DNA of 64,000 nucleotides, from assembly GCF_009914055.1 (NCBI RefSeq), contig NZ_CP028272.1, positions 1 to 64,000 on the forward strand. The letters run 5' to 3'. Origin of the DNA: Mixta intestinalis (GTDB lineage Bacteria > Pseudomonadota > Gammaproteobacteria > Enterobacterales > Enterobacteriaceae). The notes under the pieces were generated by a model that was given only the letters and a program-made list of their open reading frames with translations, was not told where the DNA came from and searched no databases. A program made the position numbers and the translations under genes. Positions 31,688-41,688 of this stretch are shown here, one piece after another. Numbering within the stretch: the stretch's first letter is position 1; each line of letters opens with the position of its first letter.

Positions 31688-34537
31688 TTATTCCTTATCT
31701 TTTTCCTTGTAATCTTTATAAGTGTACTTGCTAAATGGATTTACTAATTTCTTATCCTGATGTTTATCAGCAGCCTTCTTATTATCATAGAAAGTATCTG
31801 CACTCGAAATATACTCTCCTGTACGAGAAACCATCCCGCCACCCGTATTACTTTTACCTTCTTCAATTAATGACTGAGCATCATCAGCTTTATTTTCAAC
31901 TATTAACTGCTGAGCTTCAACTTCACCGCTTACATTTGTACGGATATTGTTTCTGGCAACTCCCGCCTCAATGCTTTGGTTTGCGTTATCGTATGCCACC
32001 CCAAACTGAGTTTTTGCAGTATTTGCCGGTGACCTCATACCCTGACTGGTATTATTAGCATTACGTGAATAGTCCTCGTCAATACGGCCTTTAAGCTTAT
32101 CAGCAAAGAATTCCTGTACCAGAGCATCACGCTGCTTTTGAACGTTCTCATCTGAGGTGTTGGTAAGGATAGTTTCGGCATTGCCTGGTAAACGCTGCAT
32201 TGTCCACTGTACGAACTGCTGCGTATAGTTATCACGTGCGCCTGCGCTGAGCGTTTCAGTCTGCGAGGCCATCTTCTGCAGTTCATGAGTGTGCGACTGG
32301 CTGGCAGAGTATTGCGCGTATTTGCTGTCAGAAGTTGTGATGCCGGAGGATATCTGGTTCAGCAGGCCAGCAGCATTGTTGTCAATATGTTGTCCATTAT
32401 AGGTCGTACTGTAATTACGTAACACATCCATTCCTTGGCTGAAGTCCTGTGATTCACGTGCGGAGAGTGTTTCAGAATTATCGCTTCCACTTTGTCCACC
32501 CTGAGTGACCTGTGAGGCGGACCCTGTTCTTGCACTCAGTTCGGAACCTGTATGTATATTTCCTTTGGCCGAGGCTCCTGTTATCCATTCGCCTGCTTTA
32601 CCCAACAATGATTTACTTGAGTCAATGCCTGCCTGGACTCGCGCTCCAGTGGTGACCGAGGCATTGCGCGACTTATCTTCCAGTTCAGAATAGGCCTCGT
32701 TAAAACTGATATTATTTCTGGTTGCGTAATCCTTCACTACGTTCTGCATCTTATTGACACGTTCAGCATCAGTTACGCTCAGGCCAGTTGAGGCTGAAAG
32801 CATTTTCGAGTCACTGTTACCAAACTGCTCATGAAACTGTTTAAGGACTGAGCCGGTTTGCTGGACGGAGTGATTATAGCCCTGGGCCGCCATTTCAGTC
32901 TGCGCCATACTGTCACGTACCGAACGCTGGGCGGCGCTTGCCAGATTACGGTCAAGATGCAGATCGACCGGTAGCCGACTGGTCGCCCCGGAGGAATCAA
33001 ACACAGTTTGTCCTTCCGGCGTTATTGTGCGGGTGGCACCATTGTCCATTTGCACCGTCGTCATTCCCTCGCGATACATACGGTTCAGATCGGTTTTATG
33101 CCCGTTGATATTATCCAGTTGTACATTACCCATGCTCAGGTTACCCGATGCCACAGCTGCCGAATCTGCCGCTGAAGCACTGCTGAGTGCGCTTCCGAGG
33201 CTGGAGCTGAGACTGGCAAATCCCTGACCCAGCCCGGTAAACAGACGGAACGCCAGAAATGGGATAGAAAGCATTAACCAGCCAGCAATACCTCCCGTAG
33301 TAGTGCTGGTTTCCATCAACCTGTTCATATTAGAGAGTGTCGGTCCGGAAACATTGAAGCTGGTTCTGGTGCTGAAATTTACCGCGAAATTAAAGACGGC
33401 GAACATTACTGGCCAAAGCATCAGGCTCCCCATAAAATTCAGGTAGCTCTTGATAACGGACCAGGCTATTTCCCGAACGTAGAGCGCCAGTACCATCACC
33501 GGAAAGATACAAATACAGAACAGTAGTAACACCGTATGCAGTTGCGGAAGCACTTCGGTAGCAATGGTATAACTCACTGCATGTGACAGACGCAGCTTCA
33601 TCAGCGACTGTTCAGAGGCAATATCCACCATTGAAGCAGTATCGTCCATGCCCTTCACATAGCTGTTAAAACCGCGCCTTAACCCGGCAACCGCAATGTT
33701 TTGCATTATGATGGACTGTGCTGATTTACTGCTGCCGAAGAAATATTCATAAGATCCTGCCAGCTGTTCTGCGTATACGGTTTGCGGCGCGCTATTGCCC
33801 GGCAGCATTCTGACCGCGTGAGCCATAAATGTACTGCCCGAATAGTTACTTTCGGCTTCTATCAATCGTTTCAGGCGTGGTGCTGCATCACGGCATACCA
33901 TGAACGTAGTGCCGGTAGCATCACGCCAGTAGATAGCACGCAGCGGGCTTGGATTACTGAATATTTGTGCCTGTACATTTTCGGACATCATAACGTCCTG
34001 CATGCTGTATTTCTGATTCAGCATAATATCCGGCACTACGCAGTTTTTAGTATATTCCCCCATATTATAGGTAAGCACAGGGTTGCGACTCCCTATGGTA
34101 AAGCTGTCCTGCATAAGCCTGCTTGCGAACATCATGCCGGTTTTGGAGTAAGAGCGTTCGTCTGGAAAATGGAAAGTGTCTTCATACGTTGTTGCAATTG
34201 TGTAACTCAGACTCGTGGTGAGAAAAAGTGGCAGCGCCAGGCCTACCGGGACATTATCCACCCGCCCGACCCTGTCAGGAACAGTCAGATCGTTAATCAC
34301 CACCGTTGTTTTCGGTGTTAACAGCAATGCCGTAACAAGTACGAACGTCAAAGCCCATTTGAACATGGTGGTCAGACTGTGCGTTCGCAAATAAGTAATC
34401 AGGCAGACCAGGATGCCCAGCGTCTCTGCCACCCACAGAACATTTCGCCAGCCTTCATTCTCCATTACTGTTGCAACGGCATTAAGCCCCATCGTGATCA
34501 TCCCGCCGGAGCTGACTACCCAGATATCAAGTGCCAT
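31688..34537 (-). CDS. traG: TraG, mating pair stabilisation and pilus assembly
   Basis: A 949-residue inner-membrane protein (F TraG is 938). The N-terminal part has several membrane helices (for example VLLLFCICIFPVMVLALYV and WPVMFAVFNFAVNF) and is needed for pilus assembly; the long periplasmic Ser/Gln-rich C-terminal domain (from about residue 450) acts in mating pair stabilisation and entry exclusion with TraS. ATG 34537 (MALDIWVVSS) with GGGAG upstream is preferred to the TTG at 34543. The C terminus is highly charged (YTYKDYKEKDKE). Confidence 0.93.
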   Translation of the reverse strand: MALDIWVVSSGGMITMGLNAVATVMENEGWRNVLWVAETLGILVCLITYLRTHSLTTMFKWALTFVLVTALLLTPKTTVVINDLTVPDRVGRVDNVPVGLALPLFLTTSLSYTIATTYEDTFHFPDERSYSKTGMMFASRLMQDSFTIGSRNPVLTYNMGEYTKNCVVPDIMLNQKYSMQDVMMSENVQAQIFSNPSPLRAIYWRDATGTTFMVCRDAAPRLKRLIEAESNYSGSTFMAHAVRMLPGNSAPQTVYAEQLAGSYEYFFGSSKSAQSIIMQNIAVAGLRRGFNSYVKGMDDTASMVDIASEQSLMKLRLSHAVSYTIATEVLPQLHTVLLLFCICIFPVMVLALYVREIAWSVIKSYLNFMGSLMLWPVMFAVFNFAVNFSTRTSFNVSGPTLSNMNRLMETSTTTGGIAGWLMLSIPFLAFRLFTGLGQGFASLSSSLGSALSSASAADSAAVASGNLSMGNVQLDNINGHKTDLNRMYREGMTTVQMDNGATRTITPEGQTVFDSSGATSRLPVDLHLDRNLASAAQRSVRDSMAQTEMAAQGYNHSVQQTGSVLKQFHEQFGNSDSKMLSASTGLSVTDAERVNKMQNVVKDYATRNNISFNEAYSELEDKSRNASVTTGARVQAGIDSSKSLLGKAGEWITGASAKGNIHTGSELSARTGSASQVTQGGQSGSDNSETLSARESQDFSQGMDVLRNYSTTYNGQHIDNNAAGLLNQISSGITTSDSKYAQYSASQSHTHELQKMASQTETLSAGARDNYTQQFVQWTMQRLPGNAETILTNTSDENVQKQRDALVQEFFADKLKGRIDEDYSRNANNTSQGMRSPANTAKTQFGVAYDNANQSIEAGVARNNIRTNVSGEVEAQQLIVENKADDAQSLIEEGKSNTGGGMVSRTGEYISSADTFYDNKKAADKHQDKKLVNPFSKYTYKDYKEKDKE

Positions 34538-34543
34538 CAGCAA

Positions 34544-35905
34544 CTACTCCCAATGATAATTTGACAGCATGCTGTCGGAGACGGATGAAGAGAGCTGCTT
34601 GCGCATTTCTGACAGGCTACGTTCGTATTCGGCAAGACCGTGTTGTTGTACCTGAATGCGCGCCACACGCTGGCTCAGTTCGTTACGTACCAGCCGCAGG
34701 TTCTCATGAAAATGTTTACTCTCTTCTTCAGTATCGAGTGAACCTGCAGCGCCGCTTGCGGCCACATCAATAAGCCCGTTGATATAGGACATCACCATGT
34801 CTGCCGCAATATACTCAGCCAGACTGCTGACCACGCTCTGATCCAGACCTACCGATGCAGAATCGATGGTATAACGCAGGATGCTTACTCGGGTGCTGCT
34901 TATGAAGGCCTTTTCGTTTGCCGTCAATGCTATGTCACGGCGGCTTTTGTCGAAGATATCGTTAAGCAAATTACGGACCTGCCCTGTCATGCCGCTTGAT
35001 TCGGACAGGGTTAGCTCTGCGATTGTTGGTGACAGGCAGGTATTGTTGTCATTGCAGCGATAGATTTTCTCGGTACCGCCGTTCAGCAATGTGTTAAACA
35101 TTGATTCACTGCCTCCACGTGGCTGGAGGAACGTCGGGTTACCGTTAGCGTCATAAATCACCGTACCGACTATCGACATGATGAATTCTTTAAGTTCGCG
35201 ATCGTTACTGAAGAACTGGTTCAGCTTTTCGAAGGTATCCCATGTCAGATTACGGTTACGTGGGATACGTTTCTTTTCCTCAGCGCTCGCTTTGCTGAAT
35301 ACACTGTTTGTCTCACCACCGACGCCACAGCCCTGGCGGGATGCAGCCCAGTCGGAGAACACGTCATGTTTGGTACCAAGATCCTGACAGATTTGTGCGC
35401 TGGCCACCTGGCTTTTGGGCCACAGGCCACCAACAATAGACTGTGCCGCCTGACAGGTGGAAATATTCATATTATTGGTATCTGCGGCAAGCTTCTGCAG
35501 GTAGTCCTTTACGGATTTGCATTGTGGGCAAATGGTTTCCAGCCCGAGGTCAAAGGCATAGCCAGCAGCATTGCTGAGTATTTGCTTACCCATGATTTTG
35601 ATGCTGTCACTGTTAATAAAGCTGAAGGAACCGAGGTATGCGTCAATGCCACCACATCCCGATTTAATATCCGGAAGTGTGACGGAGATTAGCTGAATAT
35701 TGCGTACTGGCGTGCGGATAAACAGGTTGCCGCCGGTAAGGTAGCCCGCTGACTGTCCCTGCCACGCAGCGGCCTGTGTATAGTTACCGCCTCCGCCGCC
35801 CATATCGTTAAAGAACTGGTTGATATCGTGCTGCACGTCCCCACGAGCGGTAGCAGAGAGGAGCAGACCGGCAGTAATGCCGATGCGTAATGCTGGTTTA
35901 ATCAT
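34544..35905 (-). CDS. traH: TraH, pilus assembly protein
   Basis: A 453-residue periplasmic protein with a signal peptide (to about residue 23), the MGGGGGNYT segment, Cys pairs including CPQCKSV, and a C-terminal coiled coil (ELSQRVARIQVQQHGLAEYE), all as in F TraH (458 residues). It works with TraF, TraW, TraU, TrbB and TrbI in pilus extension. Its start overlaps the trbB stop by one base and its stop precedes traG by six. Confidence 0.95.
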   Translation of the reverse strand: MIKPALRIGITAGLLLSATARGDVQHDINQFFNDMGGGGGNYTQAAAWQGQSAGYLTGGNLFIRTPVRNIQLISVTLPDIKSGCGGIDAYLGSFSFINSDSIKIMGKQILSNAAGYAFDLGLETICPQCKSVKDYLQKLAADTNNMNISTCQAAQSIVGGLWPKSQVASAQICQDLGTKHDVFSDWAASRQGCGVGGETNSVFSKASAEEKKRIPRNRNLTWDTFEKLNQFFSNDRELKEFIMSIVGTVIYDANGNPTFLQPRGGSESMFNTLLNGGTEKIYRCNDNNTCLSPTIAELTLSESSGMTGQVRNLLNDIFDKSRRDIALTANEKAFISSTRVSILRYTIDSASVGLDQSVVSSLAEYIAADMVMSYINGLIDVAASGAAGSLDTEEESKHFHENLRLVRNELSQRVARIQVQQHGLAEYERSLSEMRKQLSSSVSDSMLSNYHWE

Positions 35906-36447
35906 TACAGAACTCCCAGACGCACAGCCAGTGCGAAAGATTCATCCAGACGTTGTTTAAGCGCCTCTGCACTCATTTCCCCTTGTGACAGCGGAATGGT
36001 TACCAGAGACTGCGTATTGATAACGAAGTCGGTGGGTGTTGCTTGTGGCAGCTCTGCAAAAAAATCCTTCAGGACGCTGTCATTCACGGGCATAACCTTC
36101 GGAAATGTGTTGTCTCCCTTACCGTCAAAGCTGTAGACAAACACGTCGATGCCTGTTTGTTCTGAAACCGATTTCAGTATTGGGTTAAAGCGATGGCAGT
36201 AGGGGCAGTCAGAGCGGATAAAGTGCACGATCAACCAGTTCCCCACATCCACGCGCTGTCCGTTACCCAGCTGATACCATACCGTCCTGGACGGTGTCGT
36301 CTGCTGCGGTGTGCTCTGCGTATCAGTAGCAGGAGATGCACCGGCGCGTTCTTTTGCTACTTCCAGGCGGGCAATATCATCAATTGTGCTGGCCTCAGTA
36401 AACACCGGGATCAGCATCAGCAGTACGGCAAACAATTTATAAAACAT
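35905..36447 (-). CDS. trbB: TrbB, thioredoxin-like disulfide isomerase
   Basis: A 180-residue periplasmic protein with signal peptide (MFYKLFAVLLMLIPVFTEAS) and a thioredoxin fold whose active site is CPYC in FIRSDCPYCHRFNP. In F it has disulfide isomerase activity and helps fold Cys-rich transfer proteins such as TraN, TraH and TraU. It lies between traF and traH. Confidence 0.93.
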   Translation of the reverse strand: MFYKLFAVLLMLIPVFTEASTIDDIARLEVAKERAGASPATDTQSTPQQTTPSRTVWYQLGNGQRVDVGNWLIVHFIRSDCPYCHRFNPILKSVSEQTGIDVFVYSFDGKGDNTFPKVMPVNDSVLKDFFAELPQATPTDFVINTQSLVTIPLSQGEMSAEALKQRLDESFALAVRLGVL

Positions 36448-36450
36448 TAT

Positions 36451-37230
36451 TTAATCCTCGGGCTGAAAGTTAGTTACGATATTGAGTACGCGTCTCGCCA
36501 GGTCGTCCTGTGTAATAAAGCCGTATGCCAGCGGTTGATATTTTTTTGTACGCGGTTCTACGAGGTAAATGGCAGGAAAGTGCCCGATTTCCATTTTTTC
36601 AGCCTGGCCTCTGTTTTGTCGGGTATCCGGCAAATCCGGATTTACGCGACCATCCACAGTGACTGGAATGACAGGCAAACCGAATTCTTCGCTGAATTCC
36701 TTCACTACACTGCCAAGCCGGTTATCGAGCGGTTCGTTACCCCGATAGAAGAAAAATACGCCGTAGCGCTGGTTCACATAGCGAATAGCTGTCTGCTGTT
36801 TCCGGCGTTGCTCTGTGTACTGGATATTGGCTGTCCCGTTGTAGAACGGGTGTTTCAGGCTGTAATCAAGCTCAGGGTTATCCAGCAGTACTTTCTCCCA
36901 GCGTGATGCAAACACACTGGCCTGATTGACCATCCAGTCCTGAACGATCTTGTAGCGCCTGATGTTTTCGACTGTAGGATTGAGCATCGCCTCGTTTATT
37001 AAATTGTCGCGATATGCCTGCAAACGCTTCATCTTTTGTGTAGCGTTTTCCTGTTGTGATGGTGATGAAGGAAGCGGCATTTGTTGTTCGTCCTGTTCCT
37101 TTTCCACCGGCTTGTTGTACCAGTACCAGCCTACTGCCGGGTCGTAGTAGTAACCGTTGGACCTGTTTTTTTCTGCCGCATGCAGCGGTAACGTGCTAAT
37201 CAGCAGCGTCAGGCTGATGAGTTTTCTCAT
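36451..37230 (-). CDS. traF: TraF, thioredoxin-like pilus assembly protein
   Basis: A 259-residue periplasmic protein (F TraF 247) with a signal peptide ending near LHAAEK. It has the thioredoxin fold without the CxxC active site; the position is filled by FFFYRGNEPLD, as in F. GWYWYN near the N terminus is typical. It is part of the pilus extension group and lies three bases from trbB and two from traN. Confidence 0.94.
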   Translation of the reverse strand: MRKLISLTLLISTLPLHAAEKNRSNGYYYDPAVGWYWYNKPVEKEQDEQQMPLPSSPSQQENATQKMKRLQAYRDNLINEAMLNPTVENIRRYKIVQDWMVNQASVFASRWEKVLLDNPELDYSLKHPFYNGTANIQYTEQRRKQQTAIRYVNQRYGVFFFYRGNEPLDNRLGSVVKEFSEEFGLPVIPVTVDGRVNPDLPDTRQNRGQAEKMEIGHFPAIYLVEPRTKKYQPLAYGFITQDDLARRVLNIVTNFQPED

Positions 37231-37232
37231 CC

Positions 37233-39077
37233 TTATTCTCCTGATTTGAGGCTGTTCTGTATGTCTGAAGTAATGCGCTGGTTCAGCGCATCCTGATCGG
37301 GAAGTGTGATATTGCTGTTGAGATCGTCGTAGAAATCGCTGAAATCGATGTGGTCAAACTTGATTCCCTGCAGCTCAGCTATTTTTATTCCACGGCAGTT
37401 TGGTGAACTGCCTGAGCCAAAACCTACCCCAAGCTGATCGCGACGTCCCTGCTCCTGTACGATGCGTGCCAGCTTACTGTCGAACACGCAATAGCCCTCT
37501 TTTTTCTGCAGGCAGACGCCAAGCACTTTTTTCGAACAGTACGAGCCTACTTTCACGACAAGTTTTTTCTCCTTGCCGGTACCGATTGCTTTTTCTTCGC
37601 TATTACAGTGTGCCAGCCCTGCGTCCTGGCCCCAGCCGCCGCTTTTACAATAATTGCTGAAACCGGCTGCACTTTTGCGGCATGCCATCGCTGTACCGGT
37701 GAATGCTGACACTGAGTTGGGGTCCATCCCTGCGAAGTCTTTACCTGCAGCTGCCAGCGCAGCCAGTTGTGATACAGCCGCTTCAAAATTTTGGTTTTGT
37801 CCAGCCTGCATAGCCAGGCAGCTGCCGTCTGAGCAATAGAATTCAGAGCCGCATATGTAGCCAGTACTTTTTACGGTATGGGCGCACTGGTAAGTCAGCT
37901 TGCCGTTAACGCAGAAGTTACCAATTTTCTGAGTGCATGTACGGGTACCTTCACTACAATTCGGATTATCAATGTAAGCCTGACAGGTGTTGGTATCGTC
38001 CTCATAAACGTTCCACTTAGTTGTGTACTCCCAACAGTCACTGTAAACGTTGTAGGCCTTGCCACCGACTGTTACAGAGCGGGTGCCTCCCGGATCGGTG
38101 CAGGCCTCGCTCATTTTCACCGCATCCTGCATGTCTGTGGGGCAGCTGCTGGTCCACTGCAGCTCGGTTTTTACCGTATCGCGCACTGACTGCATTGGAA
38201 ACGACATGCGAAATACGGTGGTACCATCAGCAACCAGCTTCATCAGGCTGTCACGCGATGATTCATGGTAACCATCCGTGTCATAATGCAGTTGCAAGGT
38301 AATGATTTGTCCCTGAGTCACCTGCTGTGTGGGAATATTTATTACGCCTGTGTTGTTAAGCTTGGTCCTGAACTGCTGACCAAACGCCCGGATGGAATAC
38401 CACAGCCGGTCGCCATGCCAGTCAGGTGCTCTTGGATAAAGTAGTTCCCATGTTCCGCTACTGATAGTGCCGTTTTCGGGGACCACAAAGTCATAAATTA
38501 TCCAGTACCCATCCCCTTTTTTTCCTGTAATGCTCCGCGCATCCAGTTTCAGCTGTGTGCTGTATTCTTCCCTGGAACCGGTAGTCACTATGGACGCCTT
38601 ACGCTTGCATGTCTGTGTAAGCGACCTCGCCATCTCACAATGGTGTATGGTGTACGTGGTTTTATTGAGTTCCTGCGCCACACACTGATTGCCATTCACG
38701 CCAGTGATAGCGTTGGCGTTTTCGCGGATCTCATCGCTGTACTTCATCATGTCAGAGTCATAACTGAGTTTATCGGCTGGGTTATTCACATAGGACTCGT
38801 TTGCTATCTGCCCCAGCTCGGATTCGCTCAGCTCTTTTTGTCCCTGCAGGTCAATATTCGTTGACGTATGTGTAGGTCCCTCATACCAGTCGCGCTGCGG
38901 CACGTCTGAGGTATAGTCATCGAAATAACTGTTCGGGTCAGCGCTGGTCTTACCATTGGCTGATTTACCAGCGTTAATTCCCTCAAGGTTTGAGACATCC
39001 ATTGATGTCGCCTGAGCGCTTAATGGCATGCAGGCCATTAGCAGGCCCAGCAGTACTGAGTGATTTAAATTTTTCAT
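37233..39077 (-). CDS. traN: TraN, outer-membrane mating pair stabilisation protein
   Basis: A 614-residue Cys-rich outer-membrane protein (F TraN 602) with signal peptide to about residue 23. Many paired cysteines occur (for example TRTCTQKIGNFCVNGKLTYQ, CGSEFYCSDGSC and the C-terminal YCSKKVLGVCLQKKEGYCVF). TraN contacts the recipient outer membrane, OmpA or another porin depending on the variable central domain (about 150-340), and so sets recipient preference. Confidence 0.95.
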   Translation of the reverse strand: MKNLNHSVLLGLLMACMPLSAQATSMDVSNLEGINAGKSANGKTSADPNSYFDDYTSDVPQRDWYEGPTHTSTNIDLQGQKELSESELGQIANESYVNNPADKLSYDSDMMKYSDEIRENANAITGVNGNQCVAQELNKTTYTIHHCEMARSLTQTCKRKASIVTTGSREEYSTQLKLDARSITGKKGDGYWIIYDFVVPENGTISSGTWELLYPRAPDWHGDRLWYSIRAFGQQFRTKLNNTGVINIPTQQVTQGQIITLQLHYDTDGYHESSRDSLMKLVADGTTVFRMSFPMQSVRDTVKTELQWTSSCPTDMQDAVKMSEACTDPGGTRSVTVGGKAYNVYSDCWEYTTKWNVYEDDTNTCQAYIDNPNCSEGTRTCTQKIGNFCVNGKLTYQCAHTVKSTGYICGSEFYCSDGSCLAMQAGQNQNFEAAVSQLAALAAAGKDFAGMDPNSVSAFTGTAMACRKSAAGFSNYCKSGGWGQDAGLAHCNSEEKAIGTGKEKKLVVKVGSYCSKKVLGVCLQKKEGYCVFDSKLARIVQEQGRRDQLGVGFGSGSSPNCRGIKIAELQGIKFDHIDFSDFYDDLNSNITLPDQDALNQRITSDIQNSLKSGE

Positions 39078-39191
39078 CAGAGATCCCGGTTGAGGTTAAC
39101 GGGAATGCCCACCGCAGTAGGCTGGAAGGGTTTTAGTTACAATGGTGCAAGTAAGGTAAGGCTTAATAGCGTTCTGTTTTTCATCACAACG

Positions 39192-39614
39192 TCACTCTGT
39201 AAAGTTGCATTCACCACGTGTGTTAATCATCTCAATTGCCTGTTTCAGCGCGATATTGCCGTAAACGATGTCGAAGCGATCGCCGCATTTTTTAACCAGT
39301 GCTGGCACTTGCTTTACCCCGTAGCGGTCAAAGCGCACAGGATCTATTTGTATTCCTTTCACTCTGTATGTTGTCACCATGTACATAATGTACTTTGCAG
39401 TTTTCTCCATGCTGTCACTGATAAGCCCTCTGAAATACACGGGAATATCATGCTCTTCTGCAGCCTTCATAAGCATGGCCAGATCCTTTTCCGGTACAGA
39501 GGCAGACAAAAAGTAGGCAGTCTCGTTTACCGTACTGTCTACCTGTAAGCCCTGTGCCTGCACGTTCATTACTGCCGTAATTCCGGCAAACAGCGGGACG
39601 AGTGATTTCTTCAT
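39192..39614 (-). CDS. trbC: TrbC, periplasmic pilus assembly protein
   Basis: A 140-residue protein with signal peptide (MKKSLVPLFAGITAVMNVQA) and the TrbC core FLSASVPEKDLAMLMKAAEE, then VYFRGLISDSM and QVPALVKK. It is shorter than F TrbC (212), which has a longer N-terminal part. ATG 39614 with GAGGG upstream is chosen over 39635. It interacts with TraW and is needed for pilus extension. A gap of 114 bases separates it from traN. Confidence 0.9.
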   Translation of the reverse strand: MKKSLVPLFAGITAVMNVQAQGLQVDSTVNETAYFLSASVPEKDLAMLMKAAEEHDIPVYFRGLISDSMEKTAKYIMYMVTTYRVKGIQIDPVRFDRYGVKQVPALVKKCGDRFDIVYGNIALKQAIEMINTRGECNFTE

Positions 39615-39624
39615 TTTCCCTCTC

Positions 39625-40638
39625 TTAAAGCACAACGCAGTTGCGCTTTTTCCATATGAGATAGCCGTAATTTTTTTTACTGTTCGGCATTTCTTTACCT
39701 GTCTGCCACAGCATCACATTGCGCCCAAACGGATGGCACGCGCCCACGTCCGGAATGGTATTCACCATCTGATAGCGATAGCGGCTTTTTGGCATAATTG
39801 CAGACGGGTATTCGAAGCAGACTGCTGTGTTTCGTGGTACGGTATCGAGGATGAGTCCCTCCCGGTGCAGTTTGAAGTCCATGCGTTCGGAAAGAAGCAC
39901 TGCGCTGTTGAGGCTGCTTGACTCATTCACGATATTACCGGTGAACGGGTACATTGAACCGTGCGATCCGGCGCACCAGAACAGCTCGTCAATTGGCTTA
40001 CCTGTACTGGCTGCTACTGCATCTCCGGCACAGGCCATTTGCGCTATTGGATTTGCAAATAACATCACCTCCGGATTGAGAAACAAGGCCAGGTTATCGT
40101 TCTGCCAGGTTGGGTCCAGTTCAGAAAGATAGCCGATGTCGTATTCACCGCCCTGCATGCACATTTCCGAGGAAATGATGTTGAGCCACGAGATCAATGG
40201 GTACTTATACCAGTGGACGTGATAAAACGTACCCGGATGCTCATTTGCTGTTTTTGTTCCAGCTCCCGTACCAGTGTTCGGAATATTGATGTTGAATCCG
40301 CCCATGTTCACCATGCATCCTGGTGATCGCGTTACATCTGTCATCGCGAAAGGCTCCCAAAAGCCAATAGCGATGCCCGGACGCTCAAAGATTGGTGGTG
40401 GAAACGGGCAGAACTGGATCGGTGAAGACGGGTTCTCTGTATCCGGTAGTGACGACATTGATACCTTTACGTTTCCGATGCTCATTGGGAACAGGCACTC
40501 CCAGCACACATCAGTAATGGGATTAACCCAGCGTCCGTCACATGTCAGAGAGGTATTGCCACTACTGCCAGCTGCTACTGCCGGTTGGCTAATCCACACT
40601 GTTAACATTAAAGCGATGGTAAGAAATGGTTTCTTCAT
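39625..40638 (-). CDS. traU: TraU, mating pair formation protein
   Basis: A 337-residue periplasmic protein (F TraU 330) with signal peptide to about residue 22 and many conserved Cys (CDGRWVNPITDVCWECLFP and others), the PGIAIGFWEP segment and a typical end WQTGKEMPNSKKNYGYLIWK. It is required for DNA transfer more than for pilus formation. It starts 11 bases after traW ends and runs to within 10 bases of trbC. Confidence 0.95.
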   Translation of the reverse strand: MKKPFLTIALMLTVWISQPAVAAGSSGNTSLTCDGRWVNPITDVCWECLFPMSIGNVKVSMSSLPDTENPSSPIQFCPFPPPIFERPGIAIGFWEPFAMTDVTRSPGCMVNMGGFNINIPNTGTGAGTKTANEHPGTFYHVHWYKYPLISWLNIISSEMCMQGGEYDIGYLSELDPTWQNDNLALFLNPEVMLFANPIAQMACAGDAVAASTGKPIDELFWCAGSHGSMYPFTGNIVNESSSLNSAVLLSERMDFKLHREGLILDTVPRNTAVCFEYPSAIMPKSRYRYQMVNTIPDVGACHPFGRNVMLWQTGKEMPNSKKNYGYLIWKKRNCVVL

Positions 40639-40649
40639 CTCTGGCTCCG

Positions 40650-41300
40650 TTATGGATCGGGAAGGCCGAATTCAGTAATAAGGAAGAGTTTTTGACCAGG
40701 TGCCTGCTTCACTTCTGCTGGCACCTGCGAAATGCCGAATTTTTTAGTAATGCTGCCTGTCTGATCGAAGTAAACCCGCATGCCGAGAGCTGTGGCACTG
40801 TCACGCACGTTGCCATTGACCAGAATTACACGCGATGAAGTGGTATGCGGTACCTGCTGCTTTATCCAGGCCATTTGACGGCTGTCATCGGCATCAATGA
40901 AATAGAGCGTTTCATCAAAAACGGGGATAACGTCAAAGGGGTTTATTTTTTGCCCCTTCTGCGCGAATACAACGCCGTTATGGTCGGCAATATCACGCTG
41001 AACTGTGAAAGACGGGTCAAACAGGCGGCTGTGTGTTTCGCGGGCGGTTGTCAGCCCGGGTACCGGCGTTGGACGTAATGCCCTTTCTTCAGCTTTTCGC
41101 TGCATCTCCCGCTCAATGTCTTCCTGTGTTCGGTTCCCGAAGTGTTGAGTAAGGTTATCTTTCAGGGCAGCAATAAGGTTTCGCTCATGGATATCCCATG
41201 TATCGCCATATGTACCAAGTTCAGAGGCGAATAACTGCAGACTGAAGGTAGCGAACAGCGCGCCAGCGGCCAGACGCACCAGCGGAGTAACGTGTTTCAT
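40650..41300 (-). CDS. traW: TraW, pilus assembly protein
   Basis: A 216-residue periplasmic protein with signal peptide (to FASELG) and the TraW signatures LGTYGDTWDI and KINPFDVIPV; the end has FGISQVPAEVKQ. F TraW is 210. It works with TrbC in pilus extension. Confidence 0.94.
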   Translation of the reverse strand: MKHVTPLVRLAAGALFATFSLQLFASELGTYGDTWDIHERNLIAALKDNLTQHFGNRTQEDIEREMQRKAEERALRPTPVPGLTTARETHSRLFDPSFTVQRDIADHNGVVFAQKGQKINPFDVIPVFDETLYFIDADDSRQMAWIKQQVPHTTSSRVILVNGNVRDSATALGMRVYFDQTGSITKKFGISQVPAEVKQAPGQKLFLITEFGLPDP

Positions 41301-41334
41301 CGAGATATTTCCGGTTTAAGATGATCGGGCAGGG

Positions 41335-41688
41335 TTACTTCTGTGAGCCAGCCTTCATTAGCTCGGCAAGACGCGCCTGAATCTCTGGCGTGGCATCCGG
41401 TAGACCAGTGACCACTGCTGGGCTAACCAGAATTGCCACGTGGTGTTCATCTGCATACTCCCGGGTAGCCGTGATAACACTATGGTCAAAGCGTGTAAGA
41501 ATCTGACGGCGTTCATCGGAGTTCAGGTTAAGCTTTGCACTCTGTCGAAGAAAAGCATTTGTTGTCCCTTTTATATCGAAAGTAACCATTGCGGGGGGTT
41601 TAAACCATATAAACCATACGGTCATACAGATGGTCACACTCATCAGAACAGATGTTCCGGCACAGATCACGGTCTGTTTTAGTTTCAC
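41335..41688 (-). CDS. trbI: TrbI, pilus retraction-associated inner-membrane protein
   Basis: A 117-residue protein with one N-terminal membrane helix (VICAGTSVLMSVTICMTVWF) and a periplasmic domain containing LNSDERRQILTRFDHSV. F TrbI is 128 residues and affects pilus retraction. The ATG overlaps the stop of traC by four bases. Confidence 0.88.
   Translation of the reverse strand: MKLKQTVICAGTSVLMSVTICMTVWFIWFKPPAMVTFDIKGTTNAFLRQSAKLNLNSDERRQILTRFDHSVITATREYADEHHVAILVSPAVVTGLPDATPEIQARLAELMKAGSQK

Noticed and set aside
33782..34321. 179-codon frame opposite traG
   Set aside because: Antisense shadow of traG with no ribosome site or family features.
36193..36906. 237-codon plus-strand frame opposite trbB and traF
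   Set aside because: Antisense shadow; trbB and traF are certain.
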